Positions 1 to 9,102 of a DNA stretch of 64,000 nt are shown one piece after another. The translations under genes were made by a program, and so were the position numbers. The stretch is from Chitinophagaceae bacterium (lineage in GTDB: Bacteria > Bacteroidota > Bacteroidia > Chitinophagales > Chitinophagaceae), in assembly GCA_016719165.1 (NCBI GenBank), contig JADKAJ010000006.1, positions 62,001-126,000 of the forward strand, given 5' to 3'. Under the pieces are notes generated by a model. The model saw only the letters and a program-made list of their open reading frames with translations. It made no database searches and was not told the origin of the DNA. Position 1 is the stretch's first letter; every line of letters begins with the position of its first letter.

Positions 1-1
1 T

Positions 2-2881
2 ACAACAGACAGGGCAAATGATCTGGAGTTACTGGCTGATGGAGCTTTTGCTTTAGGAGGGATGACTGGAACCGGCGTCGCTCCCGTAAAGTTTGGATGT
101 ATCAATTCGGTAACGCCTGGTTTCCTCGTGTTGAAATACAACTATGAAACACCGCCTTTGCCCGATGTAAGTTTTACGCAGCTCCGTGAACAACGGAAAG
201 TCTTTTTTTCTTCCACGGTTAGTAATACCAGTAATGTTTTATGGGAATTTGGAGACGGTGCTACCAGCACACAACGAAATCCTGTGCACACTTATACTAC
301 GCCAGGGAATTTTAATGTTCGTCTAATTGGTCAAAATAGTTGTGGAGCAGATACAACTACATCACAGATATTGTACAAAGGCATACAGAAAATACTGCCA
401 GGGAAGATTGCAAACAGCCGATTTCAGATAGTGATCGCAAAGGGCGGCTTTCCTTTTGCTACTGCACAAATGGTTCTTAAAAAAGGTACGCATACCATAC
501 TTGCAGAATCAACGGCTGTGAATGACAGTGGTATGGTTCAAGGTAGTTTCCTGCTGCAAAATGAACCCCTGGGTATGTATGACGTTATCATCAACTCGGG
601 TTCTTTCACGGATACGCTGGTAAACAGCCTGGAGATGGAACCTGTCCGGAATGATTCACTTACAATTCAGGTTTCAGGACCTTCACGGAGGCTCATCAAC
701 CGGTTTCAACCATACCAGGTAACCATAACTAATCCGAGTAATGTCAATTATTTCGGGGTGCCAGTGCTCATTGCAATGAATCCGAATAATGAAATTGCCA
801 GGTTGTCAAACCGGGTGATTTCTGATTCACTTAGCCAATTGATGCGGGACAGTGCATTTGTACATGATTTTTACATGGCGTATGACTCAGCCAGTAGCGA
901 TTCTATGTGGCTCGGGATGTTTCTCATTCCAGTGGTGGCGGCTCAGTGTACAGAAACGATTGAGTTTTATATGCGTGGTACAACACTGGGGGATAAGTTG
1001 CTAGTGGCTTCGCTTTTAAGACCCTGGTATGATTCGGCACAGCTTGTGCAACTGGGATTAAATCGGACTGAGACATCCTGCGATTTCTTGGGTGACGGAA
1101 TGAATTGCATTTTGGATATTTTAGGGCAGTTCCCCGGAGCCAGTTGCCTGGTTAGTGCAGGAAGCTTGGGTTGTGCCTTAGGAAATCTGGGAAGAGATGC
1201 TGTAGGAAACCGCAACCGGGGTGGGGACGGGAAAAAGTATATAGCGGATGTTTTCAACGTCATGGCAGATGCTGCCAGCACTATCTTCTGTTCAACAGGA
1301 GGTATCATGAAGTCGAAGGCTAAGCTGGTAGCGGAAGATGCTGTCTCGGAATGGACCGGTGAATTACTCGGTATTACAGCTTCATTTCTAAATGGGGAGA
1401 TGCCAAATAATCCTTTTTTAAAACTTACGGCAATTCCTGTTACCATACCCGGCAGCTGTTTTACAGCTTTTGCTAGTCCTCCAAAAAGTATTGAACGATT
1501 CTTTATAAAGGATGTCTCTTCTATGGACCCCAATGATAAGACCGGTCCGCTTGGAATTACAACGGATAATTTTATTGATAAAGAAAGTACTCTGCAGTAC
1601 CTGATCCGGTTTGAAAATATCAGCACTGCTACTGCACCAGCATCGGAAGTACGGATCATTGATACCCTTGACAACAACTTTTTTGAATTGTCAACCCTAC
1701 GCTTTACCGGGTTTGGTTTTGCCGATTCTACCTACCAGGTATTAGGCGGAAGCGAAAGTTATGTCCAGGAGATCGATCTCCGGCCGGCTAAAAATACCAT
1801 TGTACGGTTCACCGCAAAACTGGATACGGTACTTCATACTTTATCCTGGCTCTTTGAATCGCTTGATCCTGTGACACGGGAACTGGTTGCCGATCCGAAT
1901 GACGGGTTTCTGAACCCGAACCAGCAATCACCGGAAGGTGAGGGTTTTGTTTCGTTCAGTGTTCGCCCCCTGGCGAATCGGCCTCACCTGCAGCAAGTGA
2001 TGAACACAGCCAAGATCGTTTTTGATGAGAATGCACCCATTTTCACAAATGTCTGGAAAAATACAGTAGACATAGAAAAACCATCCAGCCAGGTGTTACC
2101 TCTTCCTGCTGTGCTGAATGATACTACATTCCTTTTAAGATGGAGCGGGACCGATGCGCATGCGGGAATCATGGGTTATGATATCTATGCAATCATTAAC
2201 GATACCATTACCCGTCGGATATTACGCAATACACCTACTGATTCTATCCGGATTAACGGGGCTTTTGGTAATACCTACAAATTCTTTTCTGTGGCCAGCG
2301 ACCTCGTTGGTAATATTGAAGATCTGCCAGGTGTGCCTGATGCTGTGATCACCCTTTCCGCACCGCTGCCATTGACCATTCTTTCTTTTACCGGTAGCCG
2401 GCAAAACAATGATGCAGTATTACAATGGCGGACAGTGAATGAGGTAAGCGTTAGTCATTTTGAAGTACAGCGCAGCTTCAACGGTGCCGATTTTACCAAA
2501 GAAGGAACTGTTACAGCTGGTGGCACTCTCTACTCGCTGACTGATCCCGGTGTTTTTAACACTCAGCCGGTTGTTTATTACAGATTGAAATCAGTAGATA
2601 TCGATGGACGTTTTACCTATTCTGCTATCCTGAAATTGAGCCGCAATGAGAATGGATTGCTGACGGTCTTCCCTAACCCGGTAAAGGATCAACTGGTGAT
2701 CGGAGGTTTGAAAAGGGGAGCTGTGCTACGGATATTTAGCGCCGATGGAAGACTGGTGCAGCAAACGGCGGTAACCACTCAAACGATGATCATTGATATG
2801 ATAGGTTATACGAGCGGCATATACTGGCTGCAATATGCCAGCGACGGTGAAATACAAACACAGAAAATTCTTAAGCAATAA
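2..2881 (+). CDS. PKD-domain surface protein with T9SS sorting domain, 5' end cut by window
   Basis: The frame is open from base 2, so the true start lies left of the window; 959 residues are visible and the first in-window ATG is at 62. A PKD-like domain (WEFGDGATST, then a HTYTTPGNFNV strand) lies near residues 65-125. The middle carries a DPNDKTGPLG segment followed by a DUF11/DUF7619-like beta domain ending in a KIVFDENAPI motif, common in Bacteroidota surface proteins. A fibronectin-like segment follows (about 2080-2360). The last 75 residues (VFPNPVKDQLVIGG ... GIYWLQY ... QKILKQ) are a type A T9SS C-terminal sorting domain, so the protein is expected to be secreted by T9SS and anchored or released at the surface. 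No enzymatic domain is recognised; an adhesin or structural role is inference. Confidence 0.85.
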   Translation, partial: TTDRANDLELLADGAFALGGMTGTGVAPVKFGCINSVTPGFLVLKYNYETPPLPDVSFTQLREQRKVFFSSTVSNTSNVLWEFGDGATSTQRNPVHTYTTPGNFNVRLIGQNSCGADTTTSQILYKGIQKILPGKIANSRFQIVIAKGGFPFATAQMVLKKGTHTILAESTAVNDSGMVQGSFLLQNEPLGMYDVIINSGSFTDTLVNSLEMEPVRNDSLTIQVSGPSRRLINRFQPYQVTITNPSNVNYFGVPVLIAMNPNNEIARLSNRVISDSLSQLMRDSAFVHDFYMAYDSASSDSMWLGMFLIPVVAAQCTETIEFYMRGTTLGDKLLVASLLRPWYDSAQLVQLGLNRTETSCDFLGDGMNCILDILGQFPGASCLVSAGSLGCALGNLGRDAVGNRNRGGDGKKYIADVFNVMADAASTIFCSTGGIMKSKAKLVAEDAVSEWTGELLGITASFLNGEMPNNPFLKLTAIPVTIPGSCFTAFASPPKSIERFFIKDVSSMDPNDKTGPLGITTDNFIDKESTLQYLIRFENISTATAPASEVRIIDTLDNNFFELSTLRFTGFGFADSTYQVLGGSESYVQEIDLRPAKNTIVRFTAKLDTVLHTLSWLFESLDPVTRELVADPNDGFLNPNQQSPEGEGFVSFSVRPLANRPHLQQVMNTAKIVFDENAPIFTNVWKNTVDIEKPSSQVLPLPAVLNDTTFLLRWSGTDAHAGIMGYDIYAIINDTITRRILRNTPTDSIRINGAFGNTYKFFSVASDLVGNIEDLPGVPDAVITLSAPLPLTILSFTGSRQNNDAVLQWRTVNEVSVSHFEVQRSFNGADFTKEGTVTAGGTLYSLTDPGVFNTQPVVYYRLKSVDIDGRFTYSAILKLSRNENGLLTVFPNPVKDQLVIGGLKRGAVLRIFSADGRLVQQTAVTTQTMIIDMIGYTSGIYWLQYASDGEIQTQKILKQ

Positions 2882-2981
2882 TCTTGAGACATATAACCAA
2901 ATAAAAATGAATAGGAGGTTGAGATTTCTCAAATAAATCCAGGTCTTTAGAATAGCACAATTTTTTTTCATGCACAGTCAG

Positions 2982-3018
2982 CCGGGTGTCCTGCAATGGC
3001 AGGCACCCGGTTTAAATT
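2982..3018 (+). terminator. Intrinsic terminator-like hairpin after the PKD/T9SS gene
   Basis: CCGGGTGTCCTGC (2982-2994) pairs with GCAGG-CACCCGG (2999-3010) with one unpaired base, followed by a T-rich tract (TTTAAATTTCTTT). The gap 2882-3221 contains this hairpin and an AT-rich stretch leading to the lipase; I see no further gene in it. Confidence 0.7.
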
Positions 3019-3221
3019 TCTTTATAGTGGAGGATTTGATTTCCGGATGTATCGGGTATCAAAATTTTTTATTATCGTGTAATGCTTTCAATACTGCTAT
3101 CCAATGAGTTTATAATATAACTACCTCCATTCAGGTATTTTTTTCGTGATTTTTTAAACTGATTCAGGTATATGAAAAATGAGGACTGGCTATGAACTTT
3201 ATCTTGTAAAATTTAAACTTT

Positions 3222-4745
3222 ATGCGTTGTCAATTAATGTTATTTTCCGGCCTCTTATTTATTGCTCTCTCTGGTTCTGCTCAGTCAGCATGTGATGAAT
3301 CAGCAAATGGGTATACTATTCCGGCAAAAGAAATAAATTGTTTCAGGCACTTTTCCAGCAATCAACAACCCGGTGTTCATGCCGTTAATAATTACCTGCT
3401 GGCTAAGATCAGTCAGTTGATGTATACCGAGCGGCTGGATTTTGAATTGCGTAAGCTGCGCAACCCTTCAGGCTTTCCCGCCGCTGATTTTAGTTCCAGT
3501 CAACTAAATTCAAGCAGTAATAATTCTTTTGAGTGTGATTTTAAAAAGCGCTTCAGTCACTGGTTCTATGATGTGAACAGCAAACCGGTTCGGCCATTGA
3601 AAATTGACAAGAACCTGCAAATGGCACCCGTAGAAAACAGGAATAAACCCGGGGTGGTCAATAATTCAAATCTTAAGAGTAATCAAATGCTAAATGATAA
3701 GGCTGATTTATCCGGGAAGGCGAGGGTAATAGAAAATAAAAATACCACAACCATGTCCCCGGAACAGAAGTTTATCCAGGACTCAATAGCATTTGAAAAG
3801 TCAAAACCTAAGTTTAAGTTTTTGAATAAAAGAACTGATTTTGTCAATATTGGCGGAGAAATACGAATACCCGGATTTGATCCGGAATTAATGGTTATCT
3901 CCACCGAAGAATACATTATAGTTGCGTGGAGAGGCACTGATAATGTGTACAGGGAAGATTCCTGGGAATGGATTGGAACGGATGCATACTTTGTACCGGT
4001 GAGTGGCGATGGACCTTTAGCATCTGCTAAAATGCATGCAGGGTTTTGGCATAGTTTCAAAGTGATCCGAAACAAATTAATGGCCACACTGGATGCATTT
4101 GAGGCGAAATCAAAGAATAAGAAAATATTTATAACCGGACATAGCCTCGGTGGTGGTATGGCAATGATTAGTGCGCCCTATCTTGCGGGAACAGGATACA
4201 AGGTGGCAGAAGTTTATACCTACGCTGCCCCCCGTGTTATCGGTGACCAGGCTTTTGTGAACAGATGTAATACCCTTTTAGGCAGTGATAAGATACAGCG
4301 TTTTGAATATGGGGTAGATTTTGTTACCAAATTATGGTCACCGGCTATTTACTTCTCCACTTATAAAATACCCGGGCATCGGCATTGGCTGAATGCACAG
4401 GGTGCTGATGATGATTATAATTGCGGGGAGAGATATTTCCCCATGACAGCCAATCCATTTGAGTACAATGATTATTCCCGGGCGAAGATTGACAAGTTGA
4501 ATGGCGATGTAGGTGCTTTTGATCCTTTTGGATGGGCAGCATTGTTTAAAACAAGTATTAAAGGTCAAAGCCCCAAGTATCCGAAAGAGTCACACAGTTA
4601 TCCTTTGTTTGATTTTGGTCAGCACAATCCACAATACTATGTGAAGAAAGCATTTGAGAATATGACAACAGAGCAAAAGGGATTGTTGCCGGGATTCCAG
4701 GATACTTATCCATATGTTTATCCTGCTGTGCCGGGAAATAAATAG
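3222..4745 (+). CDS. Secreted class 3 lipase-like alpha/beta hydrolase
   Basis: 507 residues with an N-terminal signal peptide (hydrophobic LMLFSGLLFIALSGSAQS), so exported. The nucleophile elbow GHSLGG places the catalytic serine at about residue 308, in a Lipase_3 context: an upstream VVAWRGTDN strand (oxyanion region), then the elbow, then a TYAAPRVIGD segment, as in fungal-type triacylglycerol lipases. A candidate Asp is in YGVDFVTK and a candidate His in GHRHWLN or in the C-terminal ESHSY segment; I cannot decide between them. About 200 residues precede the hydrolase core without a recognised domain and include a low-complexity Asn/Lys-rich linker. The gene stands alone between short intergenic regions. 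Substrate specificity is unknown. Confidence 0.82.
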   Translation: MRCQLMLFSGLLFIALSGSAQSACDESANGYTIPAKEINCFRHFSSNQQPGVHAVNNYLLAKISQLMYTERLDFELRKLRNPSGFPAADFSSSQLNSSSNNSFECDFKKRFSHWFYDVNSKPVRPLKIDKNLQMAPVENRNKPGVVNNSNLKSNQMLNDKADLSGKARVIENKNTTTMSPEQKFIQDSIAFEKSKPKFKFLNKRTDFVNIGGEIRIPGFDPELMVISTEEYIIVAWRGTDNVYREDSWEWIGTDAYFVPVSGDGPLASAKMHAGFWHSFKVIRNKLMATLDAFEAKSKNKKIFITGHSLGGGMAMISAPYLAGTGYKVAEVYTYAAPRVIGDQAFVNRCNTLLGSDKIQRFEYGVDFVTKLWSPAIYFSTYKIPGHRHWLNAQGADDDYNCGERYFPMTANPFEYNDYSRAKIDKLNGDVGAFDPFGWAALFKTSIKGQSPKYPKESHSYPLFDFGQHNPQYYVKKAFENMTTEQKGLLPGFQDTYPYVYPAVPGNK

Positions 4746-4900
4746 GCTTTCAGGCCTGGGATTGATTTACAATAGAATTCAGTTCAGGAATAATAGTTAT
4801 TGGTCATTTCTGGAAATGTTATTCATTCTATAGTCGTGCCGGAATATTTGCAATTTGAAATAATTAAACCAGGTAAAAGGTTACAATAAAAAAGAAACAA

Positions 4901-5644
4901 ATGAAATTATTTGCTATACTAATAACCATTTATATGTTTTTGGGATTTGATGTGTTAGCTCAAAAATACAATGGTCGTTTTTCAGGCGATCAGCCCGGGC
5001 TAACCTCTTCTGCGGAATTGACGGTCCAGAACAGGCAGCTCAAAGGAAAGGTTTATATGAATGGAAAGTTAGCCAATCTCAGCGGCACGATAACAGACTC
5101 AGCCAGCGCCGGAACCATCTTTGATGTGGAGGTGAGTAAGACATACAGCTACCGGAGTGTATTGCGGGGAAATGAATTACATTTCTTTATCACTTTTCCC
5201 GAGTTAAATTACCAGGAACTGGAATTGGTGATGCAGCGGGAGAATAAGAACCCGGCAACAAAGCCTGCCACAACCAGGGCAACAAAGTCAGTTGGGAACA
5301 AAGATGCAAGGTTAGTAGGGGTATGGAGATATACAGAGGTACTGAGCAGTGGCAGCGGTGATAATTATGCTTCTTTTTCTACTGATTATTTTATGGAATT
5401 CAAAGCCGATGGTACAGTGTTATCATGGACCGGGAAAAGTGCAGGGGGTAGCGGAACTGTTTCTATTGACGGGAATGGATCAGCAAAAGTTGAAAAGGGC
5501 GAATGGTATACGGAGGGAAAAACATTGTATTTAGCTGATCCTGTTACAAACCAGAAGGTGTCTACTCTTTTTTATGCTGAGCAAAACAGGATGATGCTGC
5601 ATAACGGAGGTAGTGAGAAGAAAATATTTCAACGAATACAATAA
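4901..5644 (+). CDS. Exported lipocalin-like hypothetical protein
   Basis: 247 residues with a signal peptide (LFAILITIYMFLGFDVLAQ). Residues about 25-110 are a beta-rich segment, followed by a Thr/Lys/Ala linker (NPATKPATTRATKSVGNK). Residues about 130-247 resemble small lipocalin-like domains: they start LVGVWRYTEV, contain YFMEFKADGTV and GEWYTEGKTLYL, and end with IFQRIQ. The pattern of a GxW strand, a FxxDG turn and a W strand is typical of lipocalin_4/5-type domains in Bacteroidota. No active-site residues are identifiable. It is monocistronic and ends at a hairpin shared with the convergent terC gene. Role unknown. Confidence 0.65.
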   Translation: MKLFAILITIYMFLGFDVLAQKYNGRFSGDQPGLTSSAELTVQNRQLKGKVYMNGKLANLSGTITDSASAGTIFDVEVSKTYSYRSVLRGNELHFFITFPELNYQELELVMQRENKNPATKPATTRATKSVGNKDARLVGVWRYTEVLSSGSGDNYASFSTDYFMEFKADGTVLSWTGKSAGGSGTVSIDGNGSAKVEKGEWYTEGKTLYLADPVTNQKVSTLFYAEQNRMMLHNGGSEKKIFQRIQ

Positions 5645-5655
5645 AGCATCTTATC

Positions 5656-5677
5656 AAGCTATTGTTATAGCTTTTCC
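5656..5677 (+). terminator. Hairpin terminator between convergent genes
   Basis: AAGCTAT (5656-5662), loop TGTT, ATAGCTT (5667-5673), then a short T tract. It follows the lipocalin-like gene by 11 bases and overlaps the last codons of the convergent terC gene. Confidence 0.55.
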
Positions 5678-6477
5678 CCTTGGTTATTGGTTTCGGTATT
5701 GTCAAGCACCGGCTCATTCAGTTTAACTAGATGGGCTCTTTTCCTGGCTGCACGGCTGCGCATGGTCATATTCAGCATTTCTACCGTAAAGGAAAAAGCC
5801 ATACCGAAGTAAATATAATTTTTCAGGTGCAACTGATGTGCTGCTTCGCTGTCCCAGCCTTCAATGATCAAACTCAATCCGATCATAACAAGGAAGGAGA
5901 GGGCCAGCATTTTCAGTGTAGGATGTTTATGGATAAACCCGGATATAGAAGGGCTAAACAGGAACATTACGATCATAGCGATCACCACCGCAGCGATCAT
6001 GATCTCCACATGCTTGGCCGTGCCACCTGCGGTAATGATACTGTCGAAAGAGAACACTGCATCAATAAGCAGGATCTGCCCGATTGCCTGTCCGAAAGAA
6101 AGCGGTTTTTTATTTTTTAATAGTTCATTCGGGTCTTCGCCTTCCAGTTTATGATGTATTTCCATCACTGATTTATAGATCAGGAATAAACCACCTGCCA
6201 GCATCACTATACTGGCCAGGTCAAATCCTTTGCCGGCAATACTAAAAACAGCCTTTCCTTTTTGCGACAGTAACCAGCCCAACCCCATCAGTAACAGGCT
6301 GCGGGAAAGAATGCCGGTTACCATCCAGAACCGGCGGGCCTTTTTTTGTTCTTTATCACCTTTCAACCGGTTAAGAATAATGCTGACAAAAATTACATTA
6401 TCAATACCCAATACCACTTCCAATACAACAAGAATAAAAAAGCTGATAATACTTTCTGAAGTAAACAAATATTCCAT
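5665..6477 (-). CDS. TerC family integral membrane protein
   Basis: 270 residues with about seven hydrophobic segments. The family signatures are visible: LEVVLGIDNVIFVSIIL near residue 18 and the second half-repeat IDAVFSFDSIITAGG near residue 138, each with an acidic residue inside a membrane segment. These are the conserved Asp residues of TerC/Alx-type proteins, which are linked to metal (manganese) export and tellurite resistance. The C-terminus is short, basic and cytosolic (MRSRAARKRAHLVKL). The start is 10 bases downstream of the pyrD stop, so the two are probably cotranscribed, though no functional link is evident. The exact substrate cannot be read from the sequence. Confidence 0.9.
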   Translation of the reverse strand: MEYLFTSESIISFFILVVLEVVLGIDNVIFVSIILNRLKGDKEQKKARRFWMVTGILSRSLLLMGLGWLLSQKGKAVFSIAGKGFDLASIVMLAGGLFLIYKSVMEIHHKLEGEDPNELLKNKKPLSFGQAIGQILLIDAVFSFDSIITAGGTAKHVEIMIAAVVIAMIVMFLFSPSISGFIHKHPTLKMLALSFLVMIGLSLIIEGWDSEAAHQLHLKNYIYFGMAFSFTVEMLNMTMRSRAARKRAHLVKLNEPVLDNTETNNQGEKL

Positions 6478-6487
6478 TCTTTATTGA

Positions 6488-7537
6488 TTATAGTGATTTA
6501 CAAATTTGTTTTACAATGGCCGGTCCTTCGTAAATGAATCCCGTCCATACCTGCACCAGTGATGCACCTGCATCTAATTTTTCTTTTGCATCAATCCCGG
6601 TAAAAACGCCACCGGATGCAATAATCGGAATGGCTCCATTTGTTTTATCGGTGATATACTTTATAATGTCTGTACTTCTTTGCTTTACAGGTAAGCCACT
6701 TAATCCTCCTGCTCCAATTTCATTTATTCGTAACTCAGGTGTAAGGAGACCTGCGCGGCTGATGGTTGTATTGGTTGCTACCAGTCCATCTAATTTTATT
6801 TCCAGGGCCAGGTCAATCACATCATCAATTTGTTCTTGTGTAAGATCTGGTGCAATCTTCAGGAAGAGTGGTTTGGCTTTTGCCTTCCCGTTATTGATCA
6901 TCTGCAGGTGCATTAAAATTTTACGCAATGATTCTTTTTCCTGTAGCTCCCGCAACCCTGGTGTATTGGGTGAACTTACATTTACTACAAAGTAATCAAC
7001 GAATGGATGCAATTCTTTAAAGCAGATCTCATAATCCTTCCAGGCCTCTTCATTAGGGGTGATTTTATTCTTGCCAATATTGCCACCAATGATTAACCGG
7101 AAGTCTTTAGTGGTGAGCCGGGACTGTTTTTCTTTCCAGGTTTTTAACCGTTCTGCAACTACTTTCACTCCCTCATTATTAAATCCCATCCTGTTGATAA
7201 GTGCTTTGTCCTTCGGTAAACGAAATACCCTTGGTTTGTCATTACCAGCCTGTGGTAAAGGTGTAACCGTTCCGATCTCCACAAAACCGAAACCGAGGCA
7301 TTCGAGTTCTCTCAGGTATTTGGCATTTTTATCAAAACCGGCGGCGAGTCCAACTGCGTTCCTGAATCTGAGATGAAAGAATTCAGTGGTTAATGCAGGA
7401 TTGGCGGGTGAAAAGATCTTAGCCAGTATTTTCCTGCTAAAGCCAACACTGCACAAAAGCCGGAGGGCATTCATTGAAAAGTGATGCACTCCTTCCGGCG
7501 AAAAACAAAAAAGAATATTGCGTAGAAGCTTATACAT
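6488..7537 (-). CDS. pyrD: Dihydroorotate dehydrogenase (quinone), class 2
   Basis: Oxidises dihydroorotate to orotate in pyrimidine biosynthesis, passing electrons from FMN to menaquinone at the membrane. I choose the ATG at 7537 (349 residues, MYKLLRNILFCFSPEGVHHF) because class 2 enzymes begin with a short amphipathic helix of this kind; a longer reading to 7630 adds an unlikely Cys-rich N-terminus. Motifs: AVGLAAGFDKNA, GFVEIGTVTP, and VVNVSSPNTPGLREL at about residues 185-197, which carries the class 2 catalytic serine, then an IPIIASGGV FMN-phosphate loop. It is followed after 10 bases by terC. The dihydroorotase gene is 17 kb away. Confidence 0.95.
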   Translation of the reverse strand: MYKLLRNILFCFSPEGVHHFSMNALRLLCSVGFSRKILAKIFSPANPALTTEFFHLRFRNAVGLAAGFDKNAKYLRELECLGFGFVEIGTVTPLPQAGNDKPRVFRLPKDKALINRMGFNNEGVKVVAERLKTWKEKQSRLTTKDFRLIIGGNIGKNKITPNEEAWKDYEICFKELHPFVDYFVVNVSSPNTPGLRELQEKESLRKILMHLQMINNGKAKAKPLFLKIAPDLTQEQIDDVIDLALEIKLDGLVATNTTISRAGLLTPELRINEIGAGGLSGLPVKQRSTDIIKYITDKTNGAIPIIASGGVFTGIDAKEKLDAGASLVQVWTGFIYEGPAIVKQICKSL

Positions 7538-7630
7538 TGTGGTTGCGAAGATAATTGAAGTTTTGGGGCAGTTTTGGTGGGTACAACAAGTCTCTTTATT
7601 TTTGATACAGAAAGTTGCATAAACAACCAA

Positions 7631-7740
7631 ATAGGGTTTGTAGTTTGTGATTTATAGTTTGTAGTTGACCTTTTAAAGTAGAGGCAGACTTTTCAAAGTA
7701 TAAAGAACTACAAACCTCAAACTATAAACTTCAAATTTTT
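7631..7740. repeat. Intergenic inverted repeat of CAAACYT-type sequence
   Basis: GTTTGTAGTT (7657-7666) is repeated in inverted orientation as AACTACAAAC (7706-7715), and both arms extend with degenerate CAAACYT/ARGTTTG heptamers. The same heptamer is tandemly repeated at 35208-35255, so this looks like a genome-wide extragenic repeat. It fills the divergent region between pyrD and the thiolase gene. Confidence 0.6.
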
Positions 7741-8919
7741 ATGATGCAGGAAGCTTACATTATTGCCGGTTATCGTTCTGCTGTTGGAAAAGCCAAACGT
7801 GGTGGTTTCCGTTTTACCCGACCGGATGACCTGGCTGTAACAGTCATCAAAGGGCTAATGGCATCCGTGCCACAATTAGATGCGAAAAGAGTGGACGATG
7901 TGATTGTGGGTAATGCCGTACCGGAAGCTGAGCAGGGGCTTCAGTTTGGACGTATTATATCAGCAAGGGCCCTGGGTATTGATGTGCCGGGTGTTACGGT
8001 AAACCGTTATTGTGCATCGGGTCTTGAAACCATTGCGATTGCCACTGCCAAAATCCGGATGGGAATGGCCGACTGCATTGTTGCCGGTGGAACTGAAAGT
8101 ATGAGCATGGTTCCCACAGCAGGTTGGAAAACGGTGCCGGCTTATTCCATTGCCAAAGAGGAACCGGATTATTATTTAAGCATGGGCCTTACTGCTGAAG
8201 CAGTGGCAAAGGATTATAATATCAGCAGGGAAGCACAGGATGAATTTTCATACCAGTCACACCAGAAAGCAATTGCTGCAATTAAGGCTGGTCATTTCAA
8301 ACCAGGCATTCTGCCCGTGACAGTGGAAGAAATTTATCTTGATAGCAAAGGCAAAAAGCAAAAGAGGAATTATGTGGTAGATACGGATGAAGGACCAAGG
8401 GCTGACACATCTGTGGAAGCTCTGGCCAAATTAAAACCAGCTTTTGCTGCGGGAGGAGTAGTGACAGCGGGCAATTCATCCCAAACATCTGATGGTGCTG
8501 CATTCGTCATTGTTATGGGAGAGAAGATGATGAATGAACTGGGATTGAAACCTATTGGAAGGTTGGTGACTTCAGCTGTGGCCGGAGTACATCCCCGCAT
8601 AATGGGCATTGGCCCTGTTGCTGCTATACCAAAAGCATTAAAACAGGCAGGTATGAACCTGTCCCAGATTGATCTTATAGAATTGAATGAAGCATTTGCT
8701 TCTCAATCACTGGCTGTGATCAGGGAAGCCGGGCTTGATCCTTCTAAAGTAAATATCAATGGTGGTGCTATTGCATTGGGTCATCCGTTAGGTTGCACCG
8801 GTTGTAAGCTCACTGTTCAAAACCTGCATGATATGAAGCGGCTGAATAAGAAATACGGAATGATCACAGCCTGTGTGGGTGGTGGACAGGGTATTGCCGG
8901 TATCATTGAAAACTTATAA
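7741..8919 (+). CDS. Acetyl-CoA C-acyltransferase (thiolase)
   Basis: 392 residues, the usual length for thiolases. It catalyses CoA-dependent cleavage of 3-ketoacyl-CoA (beta-oxidation) or the reverse Claisen condensation. All catalytic residues are visible: nucleophile Cys91 in NRYCASGLE, His348 in GGAIALGHPLGCTG, and Cys378 in TACVGGGQG. The NEAFASQ motif is present near residue 320. The length and the insert containing YLDSKGKKQKRN favour a FadA/acetyl-CoA acyltransferase type, but chain-length preference cannot be told from sequence alone. The gene begins MM, so the start could be 7741 or 7744. It is monocistronic with a strong terminator downstream; no other fatty-acid genes are adjacent. 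Confidence 0.93.
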   Translation: MMQEAYIIAGYRSAVGKAKRGGFRFTRPDDLAVTVIKGLMASVPQLDAKRVDDVIVGNAVPEAEQGLQFGRIISARALGIDVPGVTVNRYCASGLETIAIATAKIRMGMADCIVAGGTESMSMVPTAGWKTVPAYSIAKEEPDYYLSMGLTAEAVAKDYNISREAQDEFSYQSHQKAIAAIKAGHFKPGILPVTVEEIYLDSKGKKQKRNYVVDTDEGPRADTSVEALAKLKPAFAAGGVVTAGNSSQTSDGAAFVIVMGEKMMNELGLKPIGRLVTSAVAGVHPRIMGIGPVAAIPKALKQAGMNLSQIDLIELNEAFASQSLAVIREAGLDPSKVNINGGAIALGHPLGCTGCKLTVQNLHDMKRLNKKYGMITACVGGGQGIAGIIENL

Positions 8920-8940
8920 AGCCTTCTTTCTTAAAACAAT

Positions 8941-8975
8941 AGAGCCGTCCGGATTTTCCAGTCGGCTCTTTTTTC
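8941..8975 (+). terminator. Rho-independent terminator after thiolase
   Basis: AGAGCCG (8941-8947) and CGGCTCT (8963-8969) form a perfect 7-bp stem followed by TTTTTT. Confidence 0.85.
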
Positions 8976-9102
8976 ATACTACGCTATGTATGGTTGTTTT
9001 ACTATTGCAAATGAATAGTTTGGATGCAATTTTTGTTACCTGCTCCTTAAACCAATTTGTATCTTTAAAGTCGTAGTTCATTCCTGAACCAAAATTATTG
9101 CT

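Noticed and set aside
967..1677. 236-codon antisense reading frame inside the PKD/T9SS gene
   Set aside because: Opposite strand of a clear coding gene; it has no domain and is a by-product of codon composition.
7538..7630. Longer N-terminus for PyrD
   Set aside because: Adds a Cys-rich 31-residue leader not seen in class 2 enzymes; the ATG at 7537 gives the normal length.
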